From: JBBSIG01 sp038232215
GTDB lineage: Bacteria; Actinomycetota; Thermoleophilia; Gaiellales; Gaiellaceae
Assembly: GCA_038232215.1 (NCBI GenBank)
Contig: JBBSIG010000104.1
Span: 1-8,491 of the forward strand
Length of the DNA stretch: 8,491 bases
Reading direction: 5' to 3'
In this document: positions 1 to 6,125 of the stretch, piece by piece
Layout: every line of letters starts with the position of its first letter
Numbering within the stretch: the stretch's first letter is position 1
Made by a program: the position numbers and the translations under genes
Notes under the pieces: generated by a model
What the model was told of the DNA's origin: nothing
What the model saw: the letters and a program-made list of their open reading frames with translations, nothing else
The model's database searches: none

Positions 1-2163
1 GCGGCCGCCTACGACGTCGATCGAGTCGGCGCGCAGATCGCCCGCCTCGCCGCCCGGTCGGCCGGCGCTCGCGGAGCGCGCCTGTGGCGGGGCGGCGAGA
101 CCCTCTCCTGCGTGGCGGCGTTCGGCACCGTGGCCGCACCCGTTCCCCACGAGGCGATCGAGCGGGCGCTCCGGCAGCGTCAGGTCGCCGCGGTCGAGCA
201 GATCGAGCACGAAGCCGCTACCTCGGCGGTCGTGCAGGTCGGCCGGCCCCCGCTCGGCGCGCTCGAGCTGCTGTTCGAGCCGGGCTCCGCGCCGACCCAG
301 GCGTCGCTCGCACGGCTCTCGACCCTTTGCGTGCGCGGGGCGCAGGCCATGCGCTCGACCGAGCGTGCACATGTCGCGGCGGTGGAGCTCGAGCGGACGC
401 GCGCGCTCCTTGCCGTCGTCGGCCAGGCGATCGCCCAGCTCTCGCTGTCGCACACGCTCGAGACGGCGGTGGAGCGGGTGGCCGAGCTGCTCGGCGCCGA
501 CCGCGTCGCGATCTACCTGCGCGACGAGGAGGGGCGACTGCCGGTTGCGGCCGGACGCGGGCTCCTGGGCCCGCACGGGCTCGTCGCCGAGCGCCTGCTC
601 GCGCACGCGCTCGAGCCGTTTCGGAGCCGCGGTGTACTCCACGTCCGGGACGCCGCGACGAGCCCGCTGCTCGCGGAGGTCGTCGGCGCGGTCGCGGAGT
701 CCCGCATCGAGGCGGCGATCGCCGTCCCGCTCGTCGGCGTCGACGAGGTGATCGGGCTGCTCGCCGTCTATCCCGGCGCCGGCCGCGGTCTCACCGCGAA
801 CGAGGCGGCTCTCCTCTCCGCACTCGCCCTGCAGCTCGGCGTGGCGGTCGAGAACGCACGCTTGCACGAGCGCACGAAGCTGCTCGGCGTCGAGCTGGAG
901 CAGGCGCTCGCGAGCGAGCGGCAGGCGGCCAGGCAGCTCGGCGCGCTCTACGAGATCTCGCGCTCGTTCGCCCAGACCCTCTCCCTCGACACGACGCTCG
1001 AGGCGGTCGCGCGCACCGTCGTCGAGCTGCTCGACGTCGACGTCGCGGTGATGCTGATGCCGGACGCCCGCCGGGAGTCGCTCGAGCCGCGGGCGATCCA
1101 CGTCGGCGACGGCCGTCTGCGCGAGGCGGTCGCCACGATGCTCGGGCGACCGCTGCCCTTCTCCGCCCGGCCTCTGCAGCGGCTGTTTCGGCGGGGCGAC
1201 CCCATCGTGCTGGACACGACGATCGCGCGCCAGCTCGGCGACGCGCACGTCAGCCTGCTGCCGTTCCTCGAGAAGGGGTGGACGGGGGCGATCGTGCCGG
1301 TCGCGACCTCCGCCGAGGTGATCGCCGCGCTCTGCCTGCTCTCCCTTCGCCCCGACCGGCAGATCTCCGCCGGGACGATCGACGAGGCGCTCGCGCTCGC
1401 GGGACAGGCGGCGCTCGCAATCGACAACGCCCGCCTCTACCAGGGTCAGAAAGAGTTCTACGACACGATGCAACGCTCCCTGCTGCCGCGCTCGCGTCCA
1501 CGGTTGCGCGGGCTCGAGCTCGGCGAGGTGTACGAGTCGTCGGCGCGTGTTGACGTTGGGGGAGACGTCTACGACTATCTCGTGCTCCCGGACGGTCGGC
1601 TCGCCGTGGTTCTCGGGGACGTCACGGGCCACGGGATCGAGGCGGCGGCCGACATGGCGATGGCGAAGTTCGTCTTCCGCTCGCTCGCGCGCGAGCACCC
1701 CGAGCCGGGAGACTTCCTCACCTCGGTCAACGAGGTTGTCGTCGGCGAGATCGGCGCCGGCAAGTTCATCACCATGCTGTACCTGACCATCGACCCGGCC
1801 ACGGGCGAGCTGGCGGCTGCGAGCGCCGGTCATCCCGAGCCGCGCCTCGTGCTGCCGGACGGAGCGGTGCGCCCGATCGAGGCCCGGGGGCTCGTGCTCG
1901 GCGTCGCCGAGGCGCAGGAGTATCCGGAGGTGCGCGCCGAGCTTCCCCCGGGCGGCGCTCTCGTCATGTTCACCGACGGCGTGATCGAGGCGCGCCGCGA
2001 AGGAGAGGTCTACGGCCTCGAGCGCCTCGACGCGCTGCTCGCCCGCCGGGCGGGGCTCTCCGCCAAGGAGCTCGCGCTCGCGGTGGTCGCCGACTGCCGC
2101 TCCTTCTCGGGCGGCGAGCTGGCGGACGACTGCGCCGTCGTCGTCATCCGGCGCCCGGCCTAG
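1..2163 (+). CDS. Multi-GAF sensor, PP2C/SpoIIE-type serine phosphatase (RsbU-like), 5'-truncated by the window edge
   Basis: The frame is open from base 1, so the 5' end is missing; an internal GTG at 112 sits inside the first GAF-like domain and is unlikely to be the start. Using visible codons (720 aa to TAG 2161-2163), there is a partial GAF-like module to about 110, a helical linker about 119-148, a GAF about 150-289 ending in VAVENARL, a coiled linker about 289-320, a third GAF about 322-480 ending in AIDNARLY, and a C-terminal PP2C_SpoIIE domain about 483-720. The phosphatase motifs are intact: GGDVYDY (metal-binding Asp522 and Asp525), GDVTGHGIEAA at 539, SAGHPEP at 608, FTDG at 657 (Asp659) and DDCAVVVI at 709. 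Family members dephosphorylate anti-sigma factor antagonists in partner-switching stress pathways; GAF domains bind small ligands or respond to redox or light. No partner antisigma or STAS gene is visible. The protein appears cytosolic in the visible part. Phosphatase assignment is secure; signal and target are unknown. Confidence 0.93.
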   Translation, partial: AAAYDVDRVGAQIARLAARSAGARGARLWRGGETLSCVAAFGTVAAPVPHEAIERALRQRQVAAVEQIEHEAATSAVVQVGRPPLGALELLFEPGSAPTQASLARLSTLCVRGAQAMRSTERAHVAAVELERTRALLAVVGQAIAQLSLSHTLETAVERVAELLGADRVAIYLRDEEGRLPVAAGRGLLGPHGLVAERLLAHALEPFRSRGVLHVRDAATSPLLAEVVGAVAESRIEAAIAVPLVGVDEVIGLLAVYPGAGRGLTANEAALLSALALQLGVAVENARLHERTKLLGVELEQALASERQAARQLGALYEISRSFAQTLSLDTTLEAVARTVVELLDVDVAVMLMPDARRESLEPRAIHVGDGRLREAVATMLGRPLPFSARPLQRLFRRGDPIVLDTTIARQLGDAHVSLLPFLEKGWTGAIVPVATSAEVIAALCLLSLRPDRQISAGTIDEALALAGQAALAIDNARLYQGQKEFYDTMQRSLLPRSRPRLRGLELGEVYESSARVDVGGDVYDYLVLPDGRLAVVLGDVTGHGIEAAADMAMAKFVFRSLAREHPEPGDFLTSVNEVVVGEIGAGKFITMLYLTIDPATGELAAASAGHPEPRLVLPDGAVRPIEARGLVLGVAEAQEYPEVRAELPPGGALVMFTDGVIEARREGEVYGLERLDALLARRAGLSAKELALAVVADCRSFSGGELADDCAVVVIRRPA

Positions 2164-2191
2164 AGATCAGTCCCCTCGGATCGGCCCAAGG

Positions 2192-2222
2192 CCCCTCGTT
2201 CGGGGGAGAGCTCCGCGAGGAG
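2192..2222 (+). terminator. Weak GC hairpins after the phosphatase gene
   Basis: Two small stems follow the stop codon. CCCC at 2192-2195 pairs with GGGG at 2203-2206, and CTCC at 2211-2214 pairs with GGAG at 2219-2222 around a GCGA (GNRA-type) tetraloop. There is no U tract, so an intrinsic terminator is possible but not demonstrated; short stems like these also occur by chance at this GC content. Confidence 0.2.
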
Positions 2223-2229
2223 GCCCGGC

Positions 2230-2235
2230 TATCAT
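2230..2235 (+). promoter_or_regulatory. Candidate -10 hexamer (TATCAT) for the L,D-transpeptidase gene
   Basis: TATCAT matches the TATAAT consensus at 5 of 6 positions and lies 32 nt upstream of the ATG at 2268. No good -35 is seen 16-18 nt upstream. Transcription from here would give a short leader of about 25 nt. The leader has only a weak Shine-Dalgarno candidate. An upstream out-of-frame ATG at 2254 starts a 5-codon reading frame (stop 2269-2271) that overlaps the start of the main gene. Confidence 0.3.
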
Positions 2236-2267
2236 CCGAGCTCGATCCGGACGATGGACGTGACGAG

Positions 2268-3479
2268 ATGAGACGAGCGGGCCTGGCCCTTGTCCTCCTC
2301 GCGGGCTGCGCTGCGGCCGGCGTACTCGCGGCCGTCGTGGTCGCGAGTCCCGGACGCCTGCTTGCCCTGACCACGGGCACCACCCTGACGGGAGCCACGA
2401 CCGCGATCACCGCGCCGATCGCCACCACGGCGCCGGAGATCGCGAGGACCACCACCACCGCCGTCACCACGACCGCTCGGACGACGACCGCGCGGACGAC
2501 GACGACCACTGCGAAGACGACGACCATCACGAAGCGCCCGCCGACGACAACCGCGGCGAAGAAGCCGCCGCCGCGACCGCCGCGGCGAGCTCGTCCCCGT
2601 CCGCCGCGTCCGGTCACGATCGCGAAGGGCGTCAAGGTCGCGGGGGTCCGGGTCGGCGGGCTGCGGCCAGAGGCGGCGCTCCGCGTCGTGCGAGCCGCGT
2701 TCGCCCGTCCGCTCGAGCTCACGCTGCCCGGACGCAAGCTCAGAGTCCCGCCGCGCCAGTTCGCCGTCGCATACGCCAAGCAGGCGGTCGACCGGGCGCG
2801 GAAGGCGCCGCCGGGAAGCGCGGTCCGCCTCGTCGTCGCCGTGCGCGGCGCCGCGGTCAGGTCCTACGTGGGAGAGCTCGGCACCCTGCTCGACCGTCCG
2901 CCGGCCGACGCCACGCTCTCGCTTCGAGGTAGCCAACCCTGGATCGCTCCCGAGGTGGAGGGCCGCGCACTCGAGCGGGCTCTCGCCACGGGAGCGATCG
3001 TCGGTGCCCTCTCGAGGAACAGCCGCCTTCCGATCGGCCTGCGGCTGACGGAGATCGAGCCCGACGTCACCCGGGAGAGCTTCGACTCGGTGATCGTGAT
3101 CCGCCGGGGCTCGAACCGGCTCGTGCTCTACGACGGCATGCGCGAGCGGCGCGTGTTCGGCGTCGCGACCGGGCAGTCGGCCTATCCGACGCCGCTCGGT
3201 CGCTTCAACATCGTCGTGAAGTGGCAGAACCCGTGGTGGTATCCGCCGAGCTCGGACTGGGCGAAGGGGCAGAAGCCGATTCCGCCCGGGCCCGGGAATC
3301 CACTCGGAACCCGCTGGATGGGGATCTCCTCCCCCGGAGTCGGTATCCACGGGACGAACAACGAGAGCTCGATCGGATACTCCGTCTCGCACGGCTGCAT
3401 CCGCATGCACGTGGCCGAGGCCGAGTGGCTGTTCGAGCACGTCGAGATCGGTACGACGGTCTTCATCGTCTCGTCGTAG
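2268..3479 (+). CDS. Anchored L,D-transpeptidase (YkuD domain) with Thr-rich linker
   Basis: 403 aa; this enzyme class forms 3-3 cross-links between peptidoglycan stem peptides outside the membrane. Residues 6-26 are hydrophobic and contain LAGC (Cys14), so the N-terminus could be a lipoprotein signal or an uncleaved anchor. Residues 35-95 are dominated by Thr and 98-115 by Pro/Arg, a wall-spanning linker. Residues about 119-280 resemble the peptidoglycan-binding-like domain (PG_binding_4 type) often placed before YkuD. The YkuD domain covers about 283-403 and carries the catalytic signature: IHG with His361, then SHGCIRM with His375 and nucleophile Cys377. The ATG at 2268 is chosen because no ATG, GTG or TTG occurs in frame just upstream and the hydrophobic anchor begins right after it. 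The gene stands between the phosphatase and the tlpA-like operon, 27 nt before the latter. Enzyme class is clear; mode of anchoring is not. Confidence 0.93.
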   Translation: MRRAGLALVLLAGCAAAGVLAAVVVASPGRLLALTTGTTLTGATTAITAPIATTAPEIARTTTTAVTTTARTTTARTTTTTAKTTTITKRPPTTTAAKKPPPRPPRRARPRPPRPVTIAKGVKVAGVRVGGLRPEAALRVVRAAFARPLELTLPGRKLRVPPRQFAVAYAKQAVDRARKAPPGSAVRLVVAVRGAAVRSYVGELGTLLDRPPADATLSLRGSQPWIAPEVEGRALERALATGAIVGALSRNSRLPIGLRLTEIEPDVTRESFDSVIVIRRGSNRLVLYDGMRERRVFGVATGQSAYPTPLGRFNIVVKWQNPWWYPPSSDWAKGQKPIPPGPGNPLGTRWMGISSPGVGIHGTNNESSIGYSVSHGCIRMHVAEAEWLFEHVEIGTTVFIVSS

Positions 3480-3494
3480 AGCCCCTCCCGGGAC

Positions 3495-3506
3495 TACACT
3501 GGTGGC
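3495..3506 (+). promoter_or_regulatory. Candidate leaderless promoter (-10 TACACT) for the tlpA-ccmH-ccdA operon
   Basis: TACACT (TANNNT type) at 3495-3500 lies in the 27-nt gap after the transpeptidase stop and is followed after 6 nt by the GTG at 3507. A transcript starting 7 nt after the hexamer would begin at the start codon itself. No Shine-Dalgarno is seen before this GTG, in keeping with leaderless translation. No clear -35 is present. Confidence 0.45.
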
Positions 3507-4043
3507 GTGAAGCTCGCGCAGGGAGTGGCCCTCGCGGCGGTCGTCGGGCTCCTCGGCCTGCTCGTCTGGAAGGTGGTCACCGAGCAGCGGAGCAGCGCTA
3601 TTCCCGCCGCCGTGGCCGGCGGTAAGAAGCCGAGTGCCCCGCTGTTCGAGCTGCCGCTGCTCCGCGGCGAGGGCACGGTCGAGCTGCGTTCCCTGCGCGG
3701 GCGCGTGGTCGTGCTCAACGTGTGGGCCTCGTGGTGTCGCCCGTGCGCCAGCGAGGCGGCCGATCTCGAGGCGAGCTGGCGCCGGTGGAAGTCGAAGGAC
3801 GTCGTCTTCCTCGGGATGGACTGGCATGACGCTGCGAGCGACGCCCGACGCTTCGCGCGCAAGCACGGTGTCACTTACCCGCTCGTGCGCGACCGTGACG
3901 GACAGGTGCTCTCGAAGTACGGGGTCGACGGCGTCCCGCAGACGTTCTTCATCGATCGCGAGGGCCGTCTCGTGGGAGAGCACTTCGAGGGTCCCGTCGA
4001 CCAGGAGGCTCTCTCGCGGAACATCGAGCTCGCGCGGAGCTGA
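3507..4043 (+). CDS. TlpA/ResA/CcmG-type membrane-anchored thiol-disulfide oxidoreductase
   Basis: 178 aa. One N-terminal membrane anchor (about residues 4-22) puts a thioredoxin-fold domain (about 42-178) outside the membrane. The active site is WCRPC, with Cys77 and Cys80, in the context NVWASWCRPC typical of the TlpA/AhpC-TSA family; the cis-proline loop is GVPQTFFID. Proteins of this kind reduce disulfides on apocytochrome c or on CcmH before haem attachment and are themselves re-reduced by CcdA. The neighbours fit this exactly: the stop TGA overlaps the ATG of the ccmH-like gene by one base, and ccdA follows. The GTG start is preceded by a TANNNT hexamer rather than a ribosome site. The family is certain; whether it serves only cytochrome c maturation or also other extracytoplasmic thiol proteins cannot be told from sequence. 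Confidence 0.92.
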   Translation: MKLAQGVALAAVVGLLGLLVWKVVTEQRSSAIPAAVAGGKKPSAPLFELPLLRGEGTVELRSLRGRVVVLNVWASWCRPCASEAADLEASWRRWKSKDVVFLGMDWHDAASDARRFARKHGVTYPLVRDRDGQVLSKYGVDGVPQTFFIDREGRLVGEHFEGPVDQEALSRNIELARS

Positions 4044-4486
4044 TGCGTCCGGCGCTTCTCCTGGTACTGGCGCTCGCGCTCGCGGGCCCAGCTCTCGCGA
4101 GCGAGAGCCATCCGTCGCTGAGCGAGCTCGAGGGACAGGTCATGTGCCCTGTCTGCGGGACCACCCTCGACCAGTCCGACTCTCCCGCGGCGCGACAGAT
4201 CAAGCGGATCATCTCGGCGCGAATCGCGGCGGGCGACACGAGGAGCGAGATCAAGGCGGCCCTCGTCGAGGACTACGGGCCGGCGATCCTCGCCGAGCCC
4301 TCGAAACGCGGCTTCGATCTGGTCGCCTGGTTGCTCCCGCTTGCGGGGATCGCCGTCGCGGCCGCGGTGCTCGCGGTCGCGGCCCGGCGCTGGAGTAGAC
4401 GGCAGCCTGCGCCCGACGGTGCTCCGGTGCACCTCGAGCCCGAGCTCGAGCGCCGGCTCGACGAAGAGCTCGCGCGCTTCGAGTAG
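4043..4486 (+). CDS. ccmH: CcmH/CycL-type cytochrome c biogenesis protein
   Basis: 147 aa. A signal peptide covers about residues 1-20 (ALAS at its end). The CcmH signature follows: CPVC with Cys35 and Cys38, then a three-helix segment containing SPAARQIKRIISARIAAG and EIKAALVEDYG, matching the family pattern of a redox-active CXXC plus helices that contact apocytochrome. A transmembrane helix about 95-115 and an acidic/basic C-terminal tail end the protein, so the CXXC domain would face outside. In Ccm systems CcmH reduces apocytochrome c CXXCH or hands it to the haem lyase. The start codon overlaps the upstream tlpA-like stop (TGATG), and the TAG stop overlaps the ccdA GTG (TAGTG), a strong sign of translational coupling. 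The motif reads MCPVCG rather than the proteobacterial RCPVCQ, a small divergence. Confidence 0.88.
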   Translation: MRPALLLVLALALAGPALASESHPSLSELEGQVMCPVCGTTLDQSDSPAARQIKRIISARIAAGDTRSEIKAALVEDYGPAILAEPSKRGFDLVAWLLPLAGIAVAAAVLAVAARRWSRRQPAPDGAPVHLEPELERRLDEELARFE

Positions 4487-5199
4487 TGCTCTCGCGCATC
4501 CCGATCGCGTTCGTCGCGGGCCTCGTCTCCTTTCTCGCGCCGTGCGTGCTGCCGCTCGTGCCCGGCTATCTCTCCGCGGTCTCCGCGGTCGAGGCGCGGA
4601 ACCTGGGTCGGCCGGGCAACGCGCGGCGGGTCGTCGTCTCGAGCCTGCCCTTCGTCGCCGGCTTCAGCGCCGTCTTCGTGGCGCTCGGGGCGCTCGCCGG
4701 GCTCGTCGGAGGGGCGATCGGCCTCGACCAGCGGGTGCTGCTCGAGGTCGCGGGCTTCGTGGTGGTGGTCTTCGGGCTCGCCTTCGTCGGGCTCCTCCCG
4801 TTCCCCGAGCGGTTCGTCGCCCCGACGCTCGTCGAGCGGGCCCGGGGGCGAGGCTCGGCGACGCTGCTCGGCGGGGCGTTCGCCGTCTGCGCCGCTCCGT
4901 GCGTGGGGCCGGTGCTCGGCTCGATCCTCGTGCTCGCGGGCGACACCAGCACGGTGCCGCAAGCGTCGCTCCTCCTGCTCGTCTACTCGGCGGGCCTGGC
5001 CGTGCCGTTCTTGCTCGCCGGGATCGCGTTCACGCGCGCGATGGGCGCGTTCCGCTGGCTGCGGGACCATTACGCGGCGATCCGCACCGTGAGCGGGGTC
5101 GCGCTCGTCGGCATCGGCCTCCTGCTCTTCTTCGATCGCTACTGGTGGCTGCAGGTCGCGTTCAACCGCGCGCTGGAGACGGTCGGGCTCGGGGCCTGA
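4486..5199 (+). CDS. ccdA: CcdA, transmembrane electron carrier (DsbD-type core)
   Basis: 237 aa, almost entirely hydrophobic, with about six membrane helices as expected for CcdA. The two paired-cysteine signatures are present and symmetrically placed: LAPCVLPLVPGYLS (Cys20) and AAPCVGPVLGSIL (Cys139), the Cys pair that moves electrons across the membrane; an additional Cys135 is seen. CcdA takes electrons from cytosolic thioredoxin and passes them to extracytoplasmic TlpA/ResA-like proteins. The GTG at 4486 overlaps the stop of ccmH by one base, making this the third gene of a coupled operon. No ccmF, resB or ccsA haem-lyase gene follows: the next gene is on the opposite strand, so the rest of the cytochrome c pathway must lie elsewhere. 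Confidence 0.93.
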   Translation: MLSRIPIAFVAGLVSFLAPCVLPLVPGYLSAVSAVEARNLGRPGNARRVVVSSLPFVAGFSAVFVALGALAGLVGGAIGLDQRVLLEVAGFVVVVFGLAFVGLLPFPERFVAPTLVERARGRGSATLLGGAFAVCAAPCVGPVLGSILVLAGDTSTVPQASLLLLVYSAGLAVPFLLAGIAFTRAMGAFRWLRDHYAAIRTVSGVALVGIGLLLFFDRYWWLQVAFNRALETVGLGA

Positions 5200-5261
5200 G
5201 CTACTTCCCCCGGATGCACGCGGTCGGCAGGGCCGTGGCGGAGCCGACGGGGGAAGTAGCT
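5199..5261. repeat. Inverted-repeat unit A of the GCTACTTCCCCCG array
   Basis: AGCTACTTCCCCCG at 5199-5212 and its exact reverse complement at 5248-5261 form a perfect 14-bp stem around a 35-nt interior that contains a smaller stem (GTCGGC 5223-5228 with GCCGAC 5243-5248). The left arm begins at the last base of the ccdA stop codon. It could terminate ccdA transcripts, but there is no U tract. Together with unit B it fills the edges of the gap between two convergent genes. Confidence 0.75.
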
Positions 5262-5267
5262 TGGACC

Positions 5268-5339
5268 AGAGGCTTCGCCTTTGAGACTTGTCCAAATGTC
5301 GGAACTGCCTGCACTTTGCGAGTTCGGAAAACGGACAAG
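5268..5339. other. Structured lower-GC core between the two inverted-repeat units
   Basis: The 96 bases 5262-5357 are about 52% GC, well below the rest of the window. A stem at 5268-5273/5277-5282 (AGAGGC with GCCTTT, one G-T pair, TTC loop) ends in a short T run. A second, nested structure pairs CTTGTCC 5287-5293 with GGACAAG 5333-5339 and, inside it, GAACT 5302-5306 with AGTTC 5321-5325. No convincing reading frame with a start and ribosome site is seen. It could be a bidirectional terminator region, an uncharacterised small RNA, or the core of a small mobile palindromic element. Confidence 0.4.
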
Positions 5340-5357
5340 GCGCAGCCTGAAAATCAA

Positions 5358-5416
5358 GCTACTGCCCCCGCTGACCCGCTTCGCCCTGCCGTGATCGTTT
5401 TCGCGGGGGAAGTAGC
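5358..5416. repeat. Inverted-repeat unit B of the GCTACTTCCCCCG array
   Basis: GCTACTGCCCCCGC at 5358-5371 pairs with GCGGGGGAAGTAGC at 5403-5416 (13 of 14 positions), enclosing 31 nt. The right arm directly abuts the stop codon of the DUF309 gene (complement of 5417-5419). Read from the DUF309 side, the layout is stop codon followed by GCTACTTCCCCCG, the same as at the end of ccdA. A second inverted pair, 5369-5380 with 5427-5439 (one base inserted in the right arm), interleaves with this stem and runs into the DUF309 coding region. Confidence 0.72.
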
Positions 5417-5764
5417 CTAGGCCCGTAGCGGGGTCAGCGAGAGCGAGCCGGCAGCGAGCGTCTGCTCCGCCTGCTCGAGCTGCGACAGGAGGCTCACGAC
5501 GTCGACCCCCCGGCGTACAGGTGCGTAGGGCATGAGTCGCCGCTTCGCCTTCGCGAGCTGGCGGGCGCAGCCGACCGGCCTGTCCCGGCCCGCCTGGTAC
5601 CAGGCGACCGTCGCGTGGACGAGGCCCTGAAAGAAGTCACGCTCGCCCGGCTCGGCCGCGCGCCACGCCAGCTCGAGCTCCTCGTGGGCGGCGTAGTACT
5701 CGCCGCGCCGCATCAGCTCGAGGCCCGACGCCAGGCGCTCCGCGACCGGCGCTGGCTCCGGCAA
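5417..5764 (-). CDS. DUF309 family protein
   Basis: 115 aa, all helical in character. The DUF309 signature is clear: RRGEYYAAHEELELAWR at about residues 19-35, followed by a GERDFFQGLVHATVAWYQA helix (40-58) and a Gly-Cys-Ala-containing helix with repeated Lys/Arg ending in RRL. The conserved His of AHEELE and the E-x-x-W spacing are those of the family, whose biochemical role is not established. The longest reading uses a TTG at 5764; an ATG at 5713 (residue 18) is the other candidate, but it would leave only two residues before the signature GEYY motif, so the TTG is preferred. The gene is transcribed against ccdA and diverges from the 5803 gene across only 38 nt. No ribosome site is obvious for either start. 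Confidence 0.85.
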   Translation of the reverse strand: MPEPAPVAERLASGLELMRRGEYYAAHEELELAWRAAEPGERDFFQGLVHATVAWYQAGRDRPVGCARQLAKAKRRLMPYAPVRRGVDVVSLLSQLEQAEQTLAAGSLSLTPLRA

Positions 5765-5767
5765 GGG

Positions 5768-5802
5768 TTGAGGCGGGCCGGGCGCCGCGTTACGCTCCCC
5801 CG
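5768..5802 (+). promoter_or_regulatory. Leaderless promoter (TTGAGG - 17 nt - TACGCT) for the receiver-like gene
   Basis: TTGAGG at 5768-5773 (4 of 6 to TTGACA) is separated by 17 nt from TACGCT at 5791-5796, and the GTG start follows after 6 nt. The spacing is that of a housekeeping sigma promoter whose transcript would start at or within a base or so of the start codon. No Shine-Dalgarno is present. It overlaps the upstream region of the divergent DUF309 gene. Confidence 0.5.
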
Positions 5803-6117
5803 GTGGCGACGATCCTGCTGTGTGGGGTCGACCTCTTCTTCCGCGGGAAGCTCGACGCTCTCCTGCCCGGACATCGCCTCGTCACGGCCGACAGCGTCGA
5901 CCCGCCCGACCTCGTGATCGCGGACATCGCGCGCATCGACGCGGAGGAGGTCGCAGAGACGTACGCGGACGTGCCGATCATGGGTTTCACGAACCACACG
6001 GACACGGCCGGGCTGCGCGCGGCGCGGGCGGCGGGCTTCGACCGAGTGCTGGTGAAATCGGCCCTCACCGAGCGGGCGCCGGACCTGATCGAGGAGCTGC
6101 TGACGCCGGTAGAGTAG
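5803..6117 (+). CDS. Small response-regulator-receiver-like protein, degenerate
   Basis: 104 aa. The alternation of hydrophobic strands and helices resembles a CheY-like receiver: strand ATILLCG, a DLVIADIAR strand carrying Asp41 where the phospho-acceptor would sit, a VPIMGFTNHTD strand with Thr63, and RVLVKS with Lys85 in the place of the invariant Lys. The N-terminal acidic pair of true receivers is reduced to Asp10, and the region between strands 1 and 3 is short, so phosphorylation is doubtful. There is no DNA-binding or other output domain. The GTG start is supported by a promoter-like sequence ending 6 nt upstream. The ferredoxin gene begins 8 nt after the stop, so the two may be co-transcribed. 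The receiver resemblance is an inference from pattern, not a firm family assignment; a hypothetical protein is the conservative label. Confidence 0.7.
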   Translation: MATILLCGVDLFFRGKLDALLPGHRLVTADSVDPPDLVIADIARIDAEEVAETYADVPIMGFTNHTDTAGLRAARAAGFDRVLVKSALTERAPDLIEELLTPVE

Positions 6118-6125
6118 GGCTCCCG
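6110..6125 (+). promoter_or_regulatory. Candidate -10 (TAGAGT) or SD-like AGGG upstream of ferredoxin
   Basis: TAGAGT at 6110-6115 fits TANNNT and lies 10 nt before the ATG, overlapping the stop of the preceding gene. AGGG at 6115-6118, 7 nt before the ATG, could instead act as a weak ribosome site if the gene is read from the upstream promoter. The two readings cannot be separated from sequence. Confidence 0.3.

Noticed and set aside
1..8. GCGGCCGC (NotI recognition sequence) at the very start of the window
   Set aside because: Such 8-mers are common in DNA of this composition and the sequence lies in frame in the phosphatase gene; no sign of a cloning junction.
112..114. GTG as start codon of the phosphatase
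   Set aside because: The frame is open to base 1 and the residues before it continue a GAF-like domain; no ribosome site precedes the GTG.
84..1553. Frame-shifted + strand open frame overlapping the phosphatase
   Set aside because: Its translation is almost entirely Arg/Ala/Gly, while the other frame gives continuous GAF and SpoIIE domains.
2420..2560. Tandem DNA repeat or CRISPR-like array in the ACGACGACC-rich stretch
   Set aside because: The units are irregular and codon-based, explained by the Thr-rich linker; there are no regular repeats and spacers.
2232..3983. Long open frame on the - strand (583 codons) opposite the transpeptidase and tlpA-like genes
   Set aside because: It runs antisense across two well-recognised genes, has R/G/D-rich translation with no family motif, and reflects the scarcity of stop codons in GC-rich DNA.
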